A stretch of DNA of 64,000 nucleotides from Methylobacterium mesophilicum (GCF_022179445.1 NZ_BPQU01000014.1:1-64000), one strand, 5' to 3'; shown: positions 8,288 to 16,957, counted from the stretch's first letter. Numbers and translations are program-made. The notes: generated by a model from the letters alone, not told the origin.

Positions 8288-8532
8288 TCTTCGAATCCAA
8301 TGGGCTCACGGCTCGGCTCCCGCGGTGACTCCGGTAAATCGACCCCTCCCATCGCGGCGAAGCGCTCATGAATTGATTGTCCAACGCTCGTGGGGCGTGG
8401 GATCTCGGTTGAGAGCGCCGAGCGAAGGATATCGCGGGCCTCGTCCTCCATTGAGCGGCCGTTGATGGCGGCGCGGACCCGCAAGCGGGTTTTAATCGCC
8501 GCGTCGATGTTGCGGATGGTCATCACCGCCAT
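8284..8532 (-). CDS. FitA-like ribbon-helix-helix antitoxin
   Basis: Cognate antitoxin of the PIN toxin, 82 residues. The N-terminal third, MAVMTIRNIDAAIKTRLRVR, fits an RHH/Arc fold used for operator binding. The middle, GRSMEDEARDILRSAL, is typical of FitA proteins, and the tail would wrap the toxin active site. A GGAG ribosome site lies 6 nt before the ATG. It is the first gene of the pair and probably represses its own promoter in the region above 8532. Confidence 0.88.
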   Translation of the reverse strand: MAVMTIRNIDAAIKTRLRVRAAINGRSMEDEARDILRSALSTEIPRPTSVGQSIHERFAAMGGVDLPESPREPSREPIGFEE

Positions 8533-8953
8533 GGCAAACTCCGTTAGTCATTGACTGCAAATTAGCGTCTGCTGAAGGGGCAGACAAGGTATCCCTGTCG
8601 AATGGGTGCAGCTGGCCTTTGAAGAAGCGGCCACAGCGCTGGCAGGCTCCGACGCCAGCTTTCGTACCGTCGTAGTTCGGAAAGCTATTGTATTTGGGTT
8701 GAAGGTGCGGCATCAAAGATTGTGCCAGGGTTGAGTCGAGTAAAGCTCGCTTTGGCGCACGGGGGCCGATCACAGCCGCGAGGCGATCGGCAGCCCGCAG
8801 AAATCTCGAAGCAGCATTGGGCGGTTCAGCCCTGAGCAGCATCGGTTTGGGACGTACGGCCTAGTCGGTCGTGCGCCAGCTGATGACTGTGTGCTGCTCG
8901 TCTGCCTTTTAAGCCAGCATCGGTCTCCATCGCAGTCAGCTTTGGAGGCACTT
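8533..8953. other. intergenic; possible gene remnant on the minus strand
   Basis: Region between the divergent antitoxin and methyltransferase genes. A minus-strand open frame (8842 to 8492) contains CQRCGRFF, like half of a zinc ribbon, but it overlaps the antitoxin start and has no family match I know. It may be the end of a decayed gene. Promoters for both flanking genes must lie here. Confidence 0.3.
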
Positions 8954-10483
8954 ATGCCGAGACAAACTCAAAAACGCTCGCTCGCCGTACCGGAAGGCTT
9001 GGCCCCTCCCGGCGTCGGCGCCAACGCGATGGCCCTCGACGAGGCACCGCGCGTCTCCGTCGGGCCAGGGCTCGAAGGGCGCTACGGGCTCGCTCCACTC
9101 AACATCCTCGTAGAGAATCCCCACCGCGTACAGGTCCACTCGTCGCGGCAGGTGAACAAGCTGAGCCGTGCCATCGAGGGGGTGGGGCAGTTGGCGCCGG
9201 CCATCATCGACGAGCGCTACATGATCCTGGCCGGCCATGCCCGGCTCGCCGCTGCCCAGGGGCGGGGTCTCGCGAGCATGCCGGTGGTCCAGGTCTTCAA
9301 CCTGTCGGAAGCCCAGAAGCGGTCCTTCCTGCTCAGCGACAATCGCGTCGGCCTCGATGCCCGCCTCGACCGCAAGGCGCTGGCCGGCCAGATCCCCGAG
9401 CTGACGCTGCTGTTCGAGGAGGCCGGCCTCACCTTGAGCGACACCGGCTTCGAGGTCGCCGAGATCGACGCGCTCGTGATCGACTTCGATGACGGTGCAG
9501 GAGACGCCGGCGATGCGATCGGTTCGGCGCTCTTGGGGGCGGAGACGTGTTTACGGCACGGCGATATCTTCAGTCTCGGGGTGCATCGGCTCGCCATCGG
9601 CGATGCCCGGGATGCCGATCTCCTCGACCGGCTCATGGCGGGCGAGCGGGCGGAGGTCGCGTTTCTCGATCCTCCCTATAATGTGCCGGTGCGCGCGACA
9701 GGCGGGCGCGGCCAAACCCAGCATCCGGAGTTCGCCTTCGCGTCGGGCGAGATGAGCCGCGTCGAGTTCGTCGCTTTCTTAGAGGCGAGCCTCGGTAACG
9801 CTGCCCGGGTCTCGGCGCCCGGGGCCGTACACTTCGTGTGCATGGACTGGAAGCACGTGCGCGACCTCGTCGAGGCCGGTGAGAGCGTCTACGGCGCTTT
9901 TCTCAACCTGGTCACCTGGGTGAAGACCAACGCCGGGCAAGGTGGGCTGTATCGCAATCAGCACGAGTTGGTCGGCGTGTTCCGGGTCGGGGATACGCCC
10001 CATCGCGACAACGTCCAGATGGGTCGGTTCGGGCGCAATCGGTCGAACGTGTGGACCTATCCCGGCGGCAATGGGTTTCGCGCCGGGCGCGTGGATGATC
10101 TCAACGATCACCCCACAGTCAAGCCGATCCAGCTCGTGGTCGATGCGATCAAGGACGTCAGCCGGCGCGACGCGGTGGTGCTCGATACCTTCGTGGGCTC
10201 GGGTACCACCGTCCTGGCCGGGGAGCGGGTCGGACGCCGCGTTCGGGCGATCGAGTACGAGCCGCGCTACGCCCAGATCGCGATCCGGCGCTTCGAGGAG
10301 GCTTCCGGCCGGGAAGCGATGCACCTCGAGACCGGGCTGAGCTTGGCGCAGCTGGCCGAAAGCCGGCTCGCCGAGGGGCTGCAGGGTACTGCGGCAGATC
10401 GCCCGACTTCCCCCGTGGCATCACCTTCGGCGGCGGCGGCCAGGCCACGGGTGCGCGAGCGGACCAAACCAAAGGGTTCGTAG
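8954..10483 (+). CDS. DNA methyltransferase with N-terminal ParB-like domain
   Basis: Orphan DNA N6-adenine or N4-cytosine methyltransferase, 509 residues. Residues about 40-155 form a ParB/Srx-like domain (NILVENPHRVQVHS, then a VGQLAPAIIDERYMILAGHARLAA block). The catalytic domain follows: motif IV DPPY at residues 239-242, the target region with HPTVKPIQL near 393, and AdoMet motif I FVGSGTT at 413-419. The DPPY-before-FxGxG order marks a beta-type enzyme. The frame opens at GTG 8891, but ATG 8954 has a GGAGG site 7-8 nt upstream and matches family starts. No restriction nuclease is nearby; the neighbours are phage packaging genes, so it probably belongs to a mobile or phage-derived module. 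Confidence 0.88.
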   Translation: MPRQTQKRSLAVPEGLAPPGVGANAMALDEAPRVSVGPGLEGRYGLAPLNILVENPHRVQVHSSRQVNKLSRAIEGVGQLAPAIIDERYMILAGHARLAAAQGRGLASMPVVQVFNLSEAQKRSFLLSDNRVGLDARLDRKALAGQIPELTLLFEEAGLTLSDTGFEVAEIDALVIDFDDGAGDAGDAIGSALLGAETCLRHGDIFSLGVHRLAIGDARDADLLDRLMAGERAEVAFLDPPYNVPVRATGGRGQTQHPEFAFASGEMSRVEFVAFLEASLGNAARVSAPGAVHFVCMDWKHVRDLVEAGESVYGAFLNLVTWVKTNAGQGGLYRNQHELVGVFRVGDTPHRDNVQMGRFGRNRSNVWTYPGGNGFRAGRVDDLNDHPTVKPIQLVVDAIKDVSRRDAVVLDTFVGSGTTVLAGERVGRRVRAIEYEPRYAQIAIRRFEEASGREAMHLETGLSLAQLAESRLAEGLQGTAADRPTSPVASPSAAAARPRVRERTKPKGS

Positions 10484-10605
10484 CGGCGCGACGAACCCTA
10501 CGCCACCGACTGGATCCGGCGTGATCAAGAAGACGGGGTTATGGCTCAAGGCATTTCGCTTCGAGTAATAGCCCCGTCGTGCCTAAATTATAGATTGATT
10601 GGTTC

Positions 10606-10640
10606 AGAGAATAATTCTAGAAATTCATTTTTTTGAATTG
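10606..10640. promoter_or_regulatory. AT-rich palindrome cluster upstream of the terminase cassette genes
   Basis: AGAATAATTCT (10608-10618) is a perfect palindrome and AATTCA-6 T-TGAATT (10622-10639) a perfect inverted repeat, in an AT-rich island inside GC-rich sequence. They sit between the methyltransferase stop and the DUF5681-like gene and may be an operator or, for the T-loop hairpin, a weak terminator. Confidence 0.4.
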
Positions 10641-10825
10641 ACGAACTGCCTCGTCGTTGGCAATAAGGTTGGTGCGCATCGGTGAGATGTGTCTTAGATC
10701 GATCAAAAAACCGGGAAGACGCTCCGCCTCAGCGCGGGTCAGTCGTCATCGTTCAAGCGAGCGGCATTCCGGCACGGTTGTGTCCTTCCTCGACGGGAAG
10801 GCGTGGCGAGTTGCTGGAGGGGGCC

Positions 10826-11323
10826 ATGACGTACGACGATGATGATGAGCAGCCTGCTGAGCTCGGTCAGGCGAACTCACCCCCTAAACCTCCTAAGGAT
10901 GGAGAGCGCGTCGGCTACAAATGCCCGCCAAAGCGGACGCGCTTTGTCAAGGGCAAGAGTGGCAATCCCGAGGGAAGACCGAAGGGAAGCCTCAACCGCT
11001 CGACCATCCGCGCGATGGTGCACCAGGTGTGGTTTGAAGAATCGATCAAGATCATCGAGGGTGGACGCGAGCGTCACATCCCGCGGTTCCTCGCTCTTTT
11101 GAAGAAGCAAGGGGATCTGGCAATTAAGGGTGACGCAAAAGCGATCAACGACAGTATCAATTTCGTCTACTCTGCTGCTGTCGAGGAGCCTGCTCCGCGG
11201 ATCGCTGAAGAAACTGCTGCCGAAGACGAAGCCATCCTGCGTACGCATGCCACCGGTCTGCTCGATGGTGAGGAGACCCGTCCGGGATCGTTCATCGGCG
11301 AGGGTGGAGAGGACGGTGAGTGA
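10826..11323 (+). CDS. DUF5681-like protein, probable terminase small-subunit analogue
   Basis: 165-residue hydrophilic protein. The diagnostic segment is RTRFVKGKSGNPEGRPKGSLN at about residues 33-53, a basic motif known from DUF5681 proteins that sit directly before terminase large-subunit genes in phage-like cassettes. The start at ATG 10826 has the ribosome site GGAGGGG just upstream; the frame extends further upstream without a better start. It overlaps the terminase gene by 8 bp. By position it could be the DNA-recognition partner (small terminase), but this is inference; no helix-turn-helix is obvious. Confidence 0.75.
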   Translation: MTYDDDDEQPAELGQANSPPKPPKDGERVGYKCPPKRTRFVKGKSGNPEGRPKGSLNRSTIRAMVHQVWFEESIKIIEGGRERHIPRFLALLKKQGDLAIKGDAKAINDSINFVYSAAVEEPAPRIAEETAAEDEAILRTHATGLLDGEETRPGSFIGEGGEDGE

Positions 11324-12947
11324 TCACGGGCGTCTTTTGCGCGCCTTGCTGCGCCAGAACCTCGCCGCCTTCGCCCAGAAGACGTTCCATGCCTTGGAGC
11401 CGGGGACGCCGTATTGTCACAGTTGGCACTTGGACCATCTCGCTTGGCAGTTGGACCGGGTCGCCCGGGGCGAGGTGCGTCGGCTGATCATCAATGTGCC
11501 GCCGCGCTCGATGAAGTCGATCACGGTCTCGGTCGCCTTTACGGCTTGGCTCCTGGGGCGCGATCCGACAAAGCGGATCCTGTGTGCCTCCTACGCCGCC
11601 GATCTCGCGCGCAAGCACGCGATCGACACGCGCCACATCATGGACAGCGCGTGGTTTCAGGAGCTGTTTCCGCGCTGTGAGCTCGTCGCCCGCCGCCAGC
11701 GCGACACCGAACTCGTGACCACCCTCAAGGGCGGGCGCCTGTCGTTCGGACTCGGCGGCGCGCTGACCGGGCGGGGCGCCGATGTGATCATCCTGGATGA
11801 TCCGATGAAGGCCTCGAGCGCCACCTCGGAAGCCGATCGGCGGCGGGCGATCGAGTACTACGAGGGGACGCTGGTCTCGCGCCTGAACGATAAGCGGCGT
11901 GGTGCCATCGTGCTGGTCATGCAACGCTTGCACGAGGCCGACCTGTGCGGCCATCTGCTCGCACGCGCTCCCGAGGATTGGGAGGTCGTCCATCTCCCAG
12001 CCATCGCCATAGAGGACGGTGAGTTCCGGCTCAGCGATCGTCCGGGTCACGTGCATCGGCGTTTCTGCGGCGACGCGCTTCAAGCCGATCGTGAACCGTG
12101 TGAGCTGCTCGACGGTCTGCGGCGCGAACTCGGCTCGCGCACCTTCGAGGCGCAGTATCAACAGACTCCAACACCGGCGAGCGGCAACCTGATCCGACGC
12201 GAATGGCTGAGAGCCTACAGCGAGAGGCCGGCCGCCTTCAGCCGGGTCGTGGTCACCTGGGACACGGCCTCGACCCTGGGCGAGACCAGCGATTGGTCGG
12301 TGGGTCAGGTCTGGGGCGTGTGTGACCAAGATTTCTACCTGCTCAACGTCGTCAGGCAGCGTCTGGAGTTCCCACAGCTGCGGCGGGCTGTGCTGAAGTT
12401 GCACGCAGACTGGGACGCCGACGTCACGCTGATCGAGAAGACCGCCCTCGGCCACGCGCTGCTCCAGGATCTGCGGCGCACCAGCCCTCTCAGACCAATC
12501 CTGTTGCCGGCGCGCCTCGACAAGGTCGCGCGCTGCGAGGCGCAATCGGCCCGGTTCGAGGAGGGGCGCGTGCACCTACCCGCCGAGGCGCCTTGGCTTG
12601 GCGTCTACCTGTCTGAGCTGTTGGCCTTCCCAAACGGGCGTCACGACGATCAGGTGGATGCGACGAGCTACGCGCTGCACTACCTAACGGACTGGTTGCG
12701 GCGGGCTCGGCCGCCAGTCCGGCGCAGTCGGGAGAGTATACGGCCGCTGAGTTCGCGCCGCCGAGCCATCGACCCGGAGATCGTAGCGGCCGAGCCCGAC
12801 GCTCAGATTCCCGAGGGCGCGAAGGTACGTTTGGTGAATGGATGCCGCGTCATCGACGTCCCGGCCTCGACGCCGATGCCGGTGCAGGACGCGCCGCGCA
12901 GCTCGAACGGTCAGACGACCCGCCGTTCCGTGCGTAACCGGAGCTGA
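11316..12947 (+). CDS. phage terminase large subunit
   Basis: DNA-packaging motor, 543 residues. The ATPase part has Walker A-like PPRSMKS at residues 62-68 and Walker B VIILDDP at 158-163, followed by the LSFGLGGALTGRGADV-type coupling region. The C-terminal RNase H-like nuclease begins near VVTWDTASTLGETSDWSVGQ (about residue 309) and ends with GRHDDQVDATSYALHYL near 440-456, whose acidic residues would bind metal. Start chosen at GTG 11316, the first codon that aligns with the upstream stop region (8-bp overlap). No portal, capsid or tail gene follows, so the packaging motor is orphaned here. A C-terminal tail of about 90 residues is basic and poorly conserved in appearance. Confidence 0.9.
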   Translation: MSDHGRLLRALLRQNLAAFAQKTFHALEPGTPYCHSWHLDHLAWQLDRVARGEVRRLIINVPPRSMKSITVSVAFTAWLLGRDPTKRILCASYAADLARKHAIDTRHIMDSAWFQELFPRCELVARRQRDTELVTTLKGGRLSFGLGGALTGRGADVIILDDPMKASSATSEADRRRAIEYYEGTLVSRLNDKRRGAIVLVMQRLHEADLCGHLLARAPEDWEVVHLPAIAIEDGEFRLSDRPGHVHRRFCGDALQADREPCELLDGLRRELGSRTFEAQYQQTPTPASGNLIRREWLRAYSERPAAFSRVVVTWDTASTLGETSDWSVGQVWGVCDQDFYLLNVVRQRLEFPQLRRAVLKLHADWDADVTLIEKTALGHALLQDLRRTSPLRPILLPARLDKVARCEAQSARFEEGRVHLPAEAPWLGVYLSELLAFPNGRHDDQVDATSYALHYLTDWLRRARPPVRRSRESIRPLSSRRRAIDPEIVAAEPDAQIPEGAKVRLVNGCRVIDVPASTPMPVQDAPRSSNGQTTRRSVRNRS

Positions 12948-13048
12948 GAGAGGTGTCTCGGTCGGCGACCCAACTGAGAGCTAACGAGTGGGCACACCCG
13001 GATGCCGTCGCCTCAATTTAAGGCCGTCAATGGTCGGACGACCGCCCG

Positions 13049-13546
13049 TCAGGCTGTAAAAGGCGAGCGGGCTGGGTTTTCGTCCGGCTCTCTCCCAATC
13101 GCGTGGCGCAGATTGGCATTCGACCAAGACGGCCAGCCCGTGCCGGCAAAATCGCGATCATGGCTCCAAAATATCGGCGTCGAACATCCAGGCACGGGCG
13201 AGAAGATGGGCGTCGCTTGTCGACCCGTTGCGCGATGCGACCGCATGGGTGAGCGCGCGCGATGCGATCTCGAGACGGTCAACTTAGACGATCTGCGGCA
13301 CAACCTCGATTCCAACCACCAGCGCTTCGGCGAGATCGGGGGTTCCGGCGACAATCTCGGGAACGAACGTAGGACATGATGGATCTCTTCGGCCGCTCAA
13401 GCTGAGGTCCCGATGCTGCGGGCGGCGATCCCTTCGGCGAAAACCGGTCGCGATCGGCGGCCGCGAACGACACTCAGAATGATATTGGCGTCGATGACGA
13501 GGATCGAGGGCGGGGCGCGTGGTCCAGTCCGCGCGTCTTCCTGCAT
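13049..13546 (-). pseudogene. decayed PIN-domain (VapC-type) toxin
   Basis: Remains of the toxin partner of the antitoxin gene ending at 13546. The start overlaps the antitoxin stop (ATGA). The first frame gives SILVIDANIILSVVRGRRSR with the expected first catalytic aspartate, then runs into a TGA. Further pieces appear in other frames: VPEIVAGTPDLAEALVVGI, then after another stop EIASRALTHAV, and finally SHDRDFAGTGWPSWSNANL, the typical PIN C-terminus. At least two frameshifts and two stops separate them, so no active toxin can be made. Confidence 0.8.
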
Positions 13547-13788
13547 CACTCGGCGCCGCGTTTGGCAAACAACTCGTCGATCGCCGCTTCCTGTTCGGGC
13601 GAGCGCCGTTCCGCTGCCGCTTCAATATCGGCCAACACCTTGGTCAGATATCTGCGGGAGAGCGTATGCATGGGTACCAAGACGCCGACCGTCGCCGTGC
13701 CATTCTTGATCGGGACAGCGTGGGGTAATGCTTGGATCGCGCTGGCCGACAGTTTTTGCAAATCGCGCATGCTGATGGCCGATGTCAT
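13546..13788 (-). CDS. antitoxin of a type II toxin-antitoxin pair (toxin decayed)
   Basis: 80-residue protein. The N-terminal block MRDLQKLSASAIQALPHAVPI resembles Phd/PIN-associated antitoxins whose operons carry a VapC-like toxin. The C-terminal AERRSPEQEAAIDELFAKRG is acidic and helical, as expected for toxin binding. The frame is open further upstream to 13905, but ATG 13788 gives the family-like start MTSAISMRDLQ. Its toxin gene overlaps it by 4 bp and is destroyed, so the antitoxin is either a relic or kept as a regulator or anti-addiction factor. Confidence 0.7.
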   Translation of the reverse strand: MTSAISMRDLQKLSASAIQALPHAVPIKNGTATVGVLVPMHTLSRRYLTKVLADIEAAAERRSPEQEAAIDELFAKRGAE

Positions 13789-14108
13789 TGGCCGCTCTTT
13801 TTGCTCTACTGGTATGTAAAGCTGCATTACAATTTGGACAGGGGAAATGCGGCGATGGCATGCGTGTCGCAGCACGGCCACGGGGAGCCGATTATGTCGA
13901 CGCATTTTCCTAAATCTACGGGCGGATCAATCAAGGAGGCTCGATTAATCGCGGTTGCCCGTTAGCTACTAGGAAAATTGATTTAAAACTTTTTGGCGAA
14001 TCGGCTGCATGGACATCAAATATCAAGCTTGCCGATCTTTGAGCTGATGATCTTAGCTCGTAGAAGATTGTTTCATCAAGCCGGGATTGGCAGCAGGTCT
14101 GCCTAATC

Positions 14109-14321
14109 TCAGACTTGAATATCTACGACCCGCCTCTGCGATGGTGGAGACAGGTGCCTACCCTCCCGCTGCTGCGCCCCAGTCTCGCTGGAGCGTGCGA
14201 TTTCGACCGAGACGGTGTGCGGTCCTTCCCGATGAGCGAGCGCCGCATCCGTGCGCGCCGTTTGCAGCATTTCCGTCGCGCGCATGACGCCAACGGTATT
14301 GATCGAGGCGGTGATCGTCAT
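14109..14321 (-). CDS. small hypothetical protein
   Basis: 70-residue protein of unknown function. The ATG at 14321 has a good GGAGG ribosome site about 8 nt upstream on the minus strand. The first 30 residues (MTITASINTVGVMRATEMLQ) look like a normal amphipathic protein segment and the rest is polar. The longer frame to 14579 has atypical composition and is rejected. No homologous family recognised. Confidence 0.45.
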   Translation of the reverse strand: MTITASINTVGVMRATEMLQTARTDAALAHREGPHTVSVEIARSSETGAQQREGRHLSPPSQRRVVDIQV

Positions 14322-14606
14322 GGCTCTGGCCTCCTCGCCGGAAAGTGGACCATGGAACCTATGAGGATCGGGTTTCGTAGATCCCGTCATTTTGATAGAT
14401 CTGCCTGAGCAGCTGCAGGGCGGCCGCCGGAGTACGAAATCGGCGGGAGTGATTCTGAATGCGGCACGATGAATGCGCCGCTCCCCCCTCCACGAGCTAG
14501 TACGGGTCGGCCGGGGGCGATTCGCTGGCGGATACAGGGCGCAGCCTGCCTGAAGGGGCGCGCCTGAGCTGAGTTCCAAGCCGATGGAAGCGAGGGGCTA
14601 CTTGAG
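14322..14606. other. intergenic, nothing recognised
   Basis: Short region between the divergent small gene and the unknown two-gene module. No RNA gene, repeat or operator stands out. Confidence 0.3.
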
Positions 14607-14924
14607 ATGACAGACGTTGACGCCCCGCCCAGCAAGCTCGCGGAGGTCGCCGGGTTGGCGAAAGCACTGGCCGACCGGATCCTCGATCAGCACGTTGCCG
14701 GCACATCGATCCAGCCCAGCCAATTCCATATGCTGGTCAGGGCCACCCAGATGCTCCAAGACAACGATGTGCCCTGGCCGCCCTCGGTCGAGATCGTGTT
14801 TATGGAGATCGCTCAGCGCGTTGAGCAGGCTGAAGTGCATCCAGAGAGCGCGGGGGTGAGGCCCAACGGCGATGATGTCGTGGTGCACATGAGCCGGTTC
14901 GTCGGCGACGTTAAACGGACCTGA
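14607..14924 (+). CDS. conserved unknown protein, first gene of a duplicated two-gene module
   Basis: 105-residue soluble acidic protein, no known domain recognised. It is helical in appearance (LAEVAGLAKALADRILDQHV, residues 10-29) and ends in a compact block DDVVVHMSRFVGDVKRT. A decayed copy exists at about 35050-35356 with the same blocks (AEVAGLATTLVDHILNQHA, EVVVHMSQLLGDVKGP). This conservation supports it being a real gene. The next gene starts 7 bp downstream and is duplicated with it, so the two products probably act together. Confidence 0.7.
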   Translation: MTDVDAPPSKLAEVAGLAKALADRILDQHVAGTSIQPSQFHMLVRATQMLQDNDVPWPPSVEIVFMEIAQRVEQAEVHPESAGVRPNGDDVVVHMSRFVGDVKRT

Positions 14925-14931
14925 GAAAGCC

Positions 14932-15192
14932 GTGGACGAGGATCGCGAGTACGAGCACTCGGGTATGTCCGGCTCGTTCACTCGTGGCGGTGAGACCGTC
15001 GACGTGGAGATCTATCGGTTGGCTGGGACGCAGGATCCCTGGCAGTTGGCGGTCGTCCACATGGCGAGCGGTAGCACGGAGTGGCAGGAGCGCTTCGCAA
15101 CCGAGCGGGATGCCTACCGCGCCTTTATGGGGGTCGTGGAGAGGGACGGTCTGGCAGCGTTTGGCCCGGGCATCAGCAGGGTGGTGCACTGA
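14932..15192 (+). CDS. conserved unknown protein, second gene of a duplicated two-gene module
   Basis: 86-residue protein starting at GTG 14932. The pattern of alternating hydrophobic residues (SGSFTRGGETVDVEIYRL, then WQLAVVHMASGSTEWQERF) suggests a small beta-rich fold followed by a helix (ATERDAYRAFMGVVERDG). A frameshifted copy lies at 35356-35632 with over half of the residues visibly identical, including DVEIYR, STEWQERFATERDA and the VVH end. Function unknown. Confidence 0.7.
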   Translation: MDEDREYEHSGMSGSFTRGGETVDVEIYRLAGTQDPWQLAVVHMASGSTEWQERFATERDAYRAFMGVVERDGLAAFGPGISRVVH

Positions 15193-15732
15193 CCCTATCG
15201 GCCGCTTCATGATGGAGCGCGCATTCGGTACGGAATCTCCACGGCGTCGTCATAACGATGGGGGCGATCCCTTTTGGCGATGTGGGCGAACTCGCCGGCA
15301 CCGTAGCGCCGGACGACGGTCCAGATCTCGGAGATGCTGCGGTCCATCGCGACCGACGTGTCGGCTGACTACCGGCGTGCGATCAGGAGATAGTCTCCTG
15401 ACACGACGCCCCGCATTTCGGGCAACGATGGCGTTGTTCAACGACTCCCAAGCGTCTGCTAGGCCGCACGATTAGATTGCCTTCGGGTCGCCAGTCGTAT
15501 CAGCCCCGTCCTGTCAAATGGCGCGCATGCGGGCGGCTATAGTTCGCCATCAGTCAGTCGTCGCGCTCATGCCGCCGCCGCGATGTCGAGCCCCTTGGCC
15601 GTGACGAAAATAAAGCACCCGTTTTGCGAAGCGTCTGCGCGGCGGTTGAGACGAGTGCTGATCCGCACGGCGTTACGGCTTCTCACATCCCAAATACTGA
15701 GGGCGACTCACTGGAAACTGAGGAGGTTCGCC
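15193..15732. other. intergenic, no gene recognised
   Basis: About 540 bp with only short shadow frames on both strands. No RNA gene, IS end or clear repeat was found. Confidence 0.35.
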
Positions 15733-15951
15733 ATGACAGCTCCCCAAACCCTCGCAACGGTCTTTGCTTTGATCTCCGTCGGTTCGGCTCTGGCCCTGGC
15801 TTTGATGGCATCTGCGTCGGCAGCGCTCGATGCCTTGGCTGCGGCACGCGATCGGTCGTTGGTGAGCGTCCGAGATGACCGGCCCGGACCACTCTCGACC
15901 GCAGTATGCCGGGCGCACCAGATGGCCCTCGCACGCGTCCATCTGCAGTAG
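15733..15951 (+). CDS. small protein with one membrane helix
   Basis: 72-residue product starting at ATG 15733, with a strong AGGAGG site about 7 nt upstream. Residues 8-33 (LATVFALISVGSALALALMA) form one clear hydrophobic helix, which could be a membrane anchor or uncleaved signal. The remainder is polar with a single cysteine. No family recognised. Confidence 0.5.
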   Translation: MTAPQTLATVFALISVGSALALALMASASAALDALAAARDRSLVSVRDDRPGPLSTAVCRAHQMALARVHLQ

Positions 15952-15967
15952 CGGAGCGGAACCGAAG

Positions 15968-16198
15968 TCACGGGTTCACCCCTGGCAAGGCGCCAACACG
16001 TCTTTGCTCGCGTCCTCGCAGTCGGCCTCCGCACGGAGCTTCCACGATCGCGTGCATGATCGCGCTGTAGCAGTCGGCAAGTTGCTGGGTCCTGCGTCCG
16101 ATCTCGACCCGTCGAGGATCAGCGCGTAGCCGCTGGCGGACCTCTCGCTCAGCGCAATCGGCCGGGTCGGCGGCGCTGAAGGTCTCAGCTGCTGGCAT
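15968..16198 (-). CDS. possible small hypothetical protein
   Basis: 76-residue minus-strand frame starting MPAAETFSAADPADCAEREV, with a GCGGAAG motif directly before the ATG. Composition is arginine-rich and acidic with three cysteines. It has no recognised family and may be chance. Confidence 0.25.
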   Translation of the reverse strand: MPAAETFSAADPADCAEREVRQRLRADPRRVEIGRRTQQLADCYSAIMHAIVEAPCGGRLRGREQRRVGALPGVNP

Positions 16199-16288
16199 CT
16201 TCCGCCGCGACGAACTAACCCCGCGCCCACAACTTCGTCGCCACAACCAAAAGATGTCTTACGAAGGCAGGCATGAGCCTTTGTATTG

Positions 16289-16364
16289 TATTGACGTCAA
16301 TAGATATCGATTGTTTGCGCAATATTCACGGCTGCGTGCAGCATGGTGATGAGCGTATACGCTC
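16289..16364. promoter_or_regulatory. two perfect 14-bp palindromes upstream of a small gene
   Basis: TATTGACGTCAATA (16289-16302) and GAGCGTATACGCTC (16351-16364) are both perfect palindromes, with TTGCGCAA between them, in the 100 bp before the ATG at 16393. Such symmetry is typical of dimeric repressor sites. Confidence 0.45.
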
Positions 16365-16392
16365 TCTGAACAACGACTAGGGGTGCATTTCG

Positions 16393-16716
16393 ATGATTGA
16401 TGACCGGTCGGCTGACAATACAAGCTGCGATGAGCCGCCCTCGGCCGCCGCACAGGAGGCGAATGGTGTGGCGTTTCTCCTTGCCAGCGCGGCCTACCTG
16501 ACGCTCGCGGGGGCGCACCTGCGTCGTGAGGGATCGGACGGTCTCGCCTTGATGGACGAGATCGAGGACCAAATCACGGAAGCGCTGGACAGCTTCGCCG
16601 CTGAGCACGCGAGCGACGTCGCCCACCCCGACATCATGCTGCATGCGATGCGCAAGGTTCGCGCTCTTATCGATGCCGGACGCTCAATGGCACCGGAGGG
16701 ACGTTCCCTCCAGTGA
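16393..16716 (+). CDS. conserved-looking hypothetical protein
   Basis: 107-residue acidic, alanine-rich protein with no recognised domain. The core is predicted helical (GVAFLLASAAYLTLAGAHLR at about 25-44; DGLALMDEIEDQITEALDSF at about 49-68). Start ATG 16393 has an AGGGG motif 8 nt upstream. The upstream region carries palindromes that may be operators. A four-helix or dimer-forming regulator is possible but cannot be shown. Confidence 0.6.
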   Translation: MIDDRSADNTSCDEPPSAAAQEANGVAFLLASAAYLTLAGAHLRREGSDGLALMDEIEDQITEALDSFAAEHASDVAHPDIMLHAMRKVRALIDAGRSMAPEGRSLQ

Positions 16717-16957
16717 TGCGGTCCACCCGCGAGGGGTGATCGACCTCGATGGTCCCGCGCTGATCATTATGGGCTCAGGCATGCTGCTGGCCCGCTGCTC
16801 GAGGGGGCGCAGCTCGAAGCGGATCGCCCGGCGGGTTGCCGCAACAGACGATTTGGCCGGATGGATTTCGGCTGCAACAAACAGGACATCGCCCTGTAGG
16901 TCAGACCATTTAGCCCCCATCCGAGCCCGTAATTCTGCGGGGTGGACGGAGGGCGTC

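Noticed and set aside
8492-8842. 116-codon minus-strand ORF with CQRCGRFF
   Set aside because: Overlaps the antitoxin start, lacks a partner cysteine pair and matches no family.
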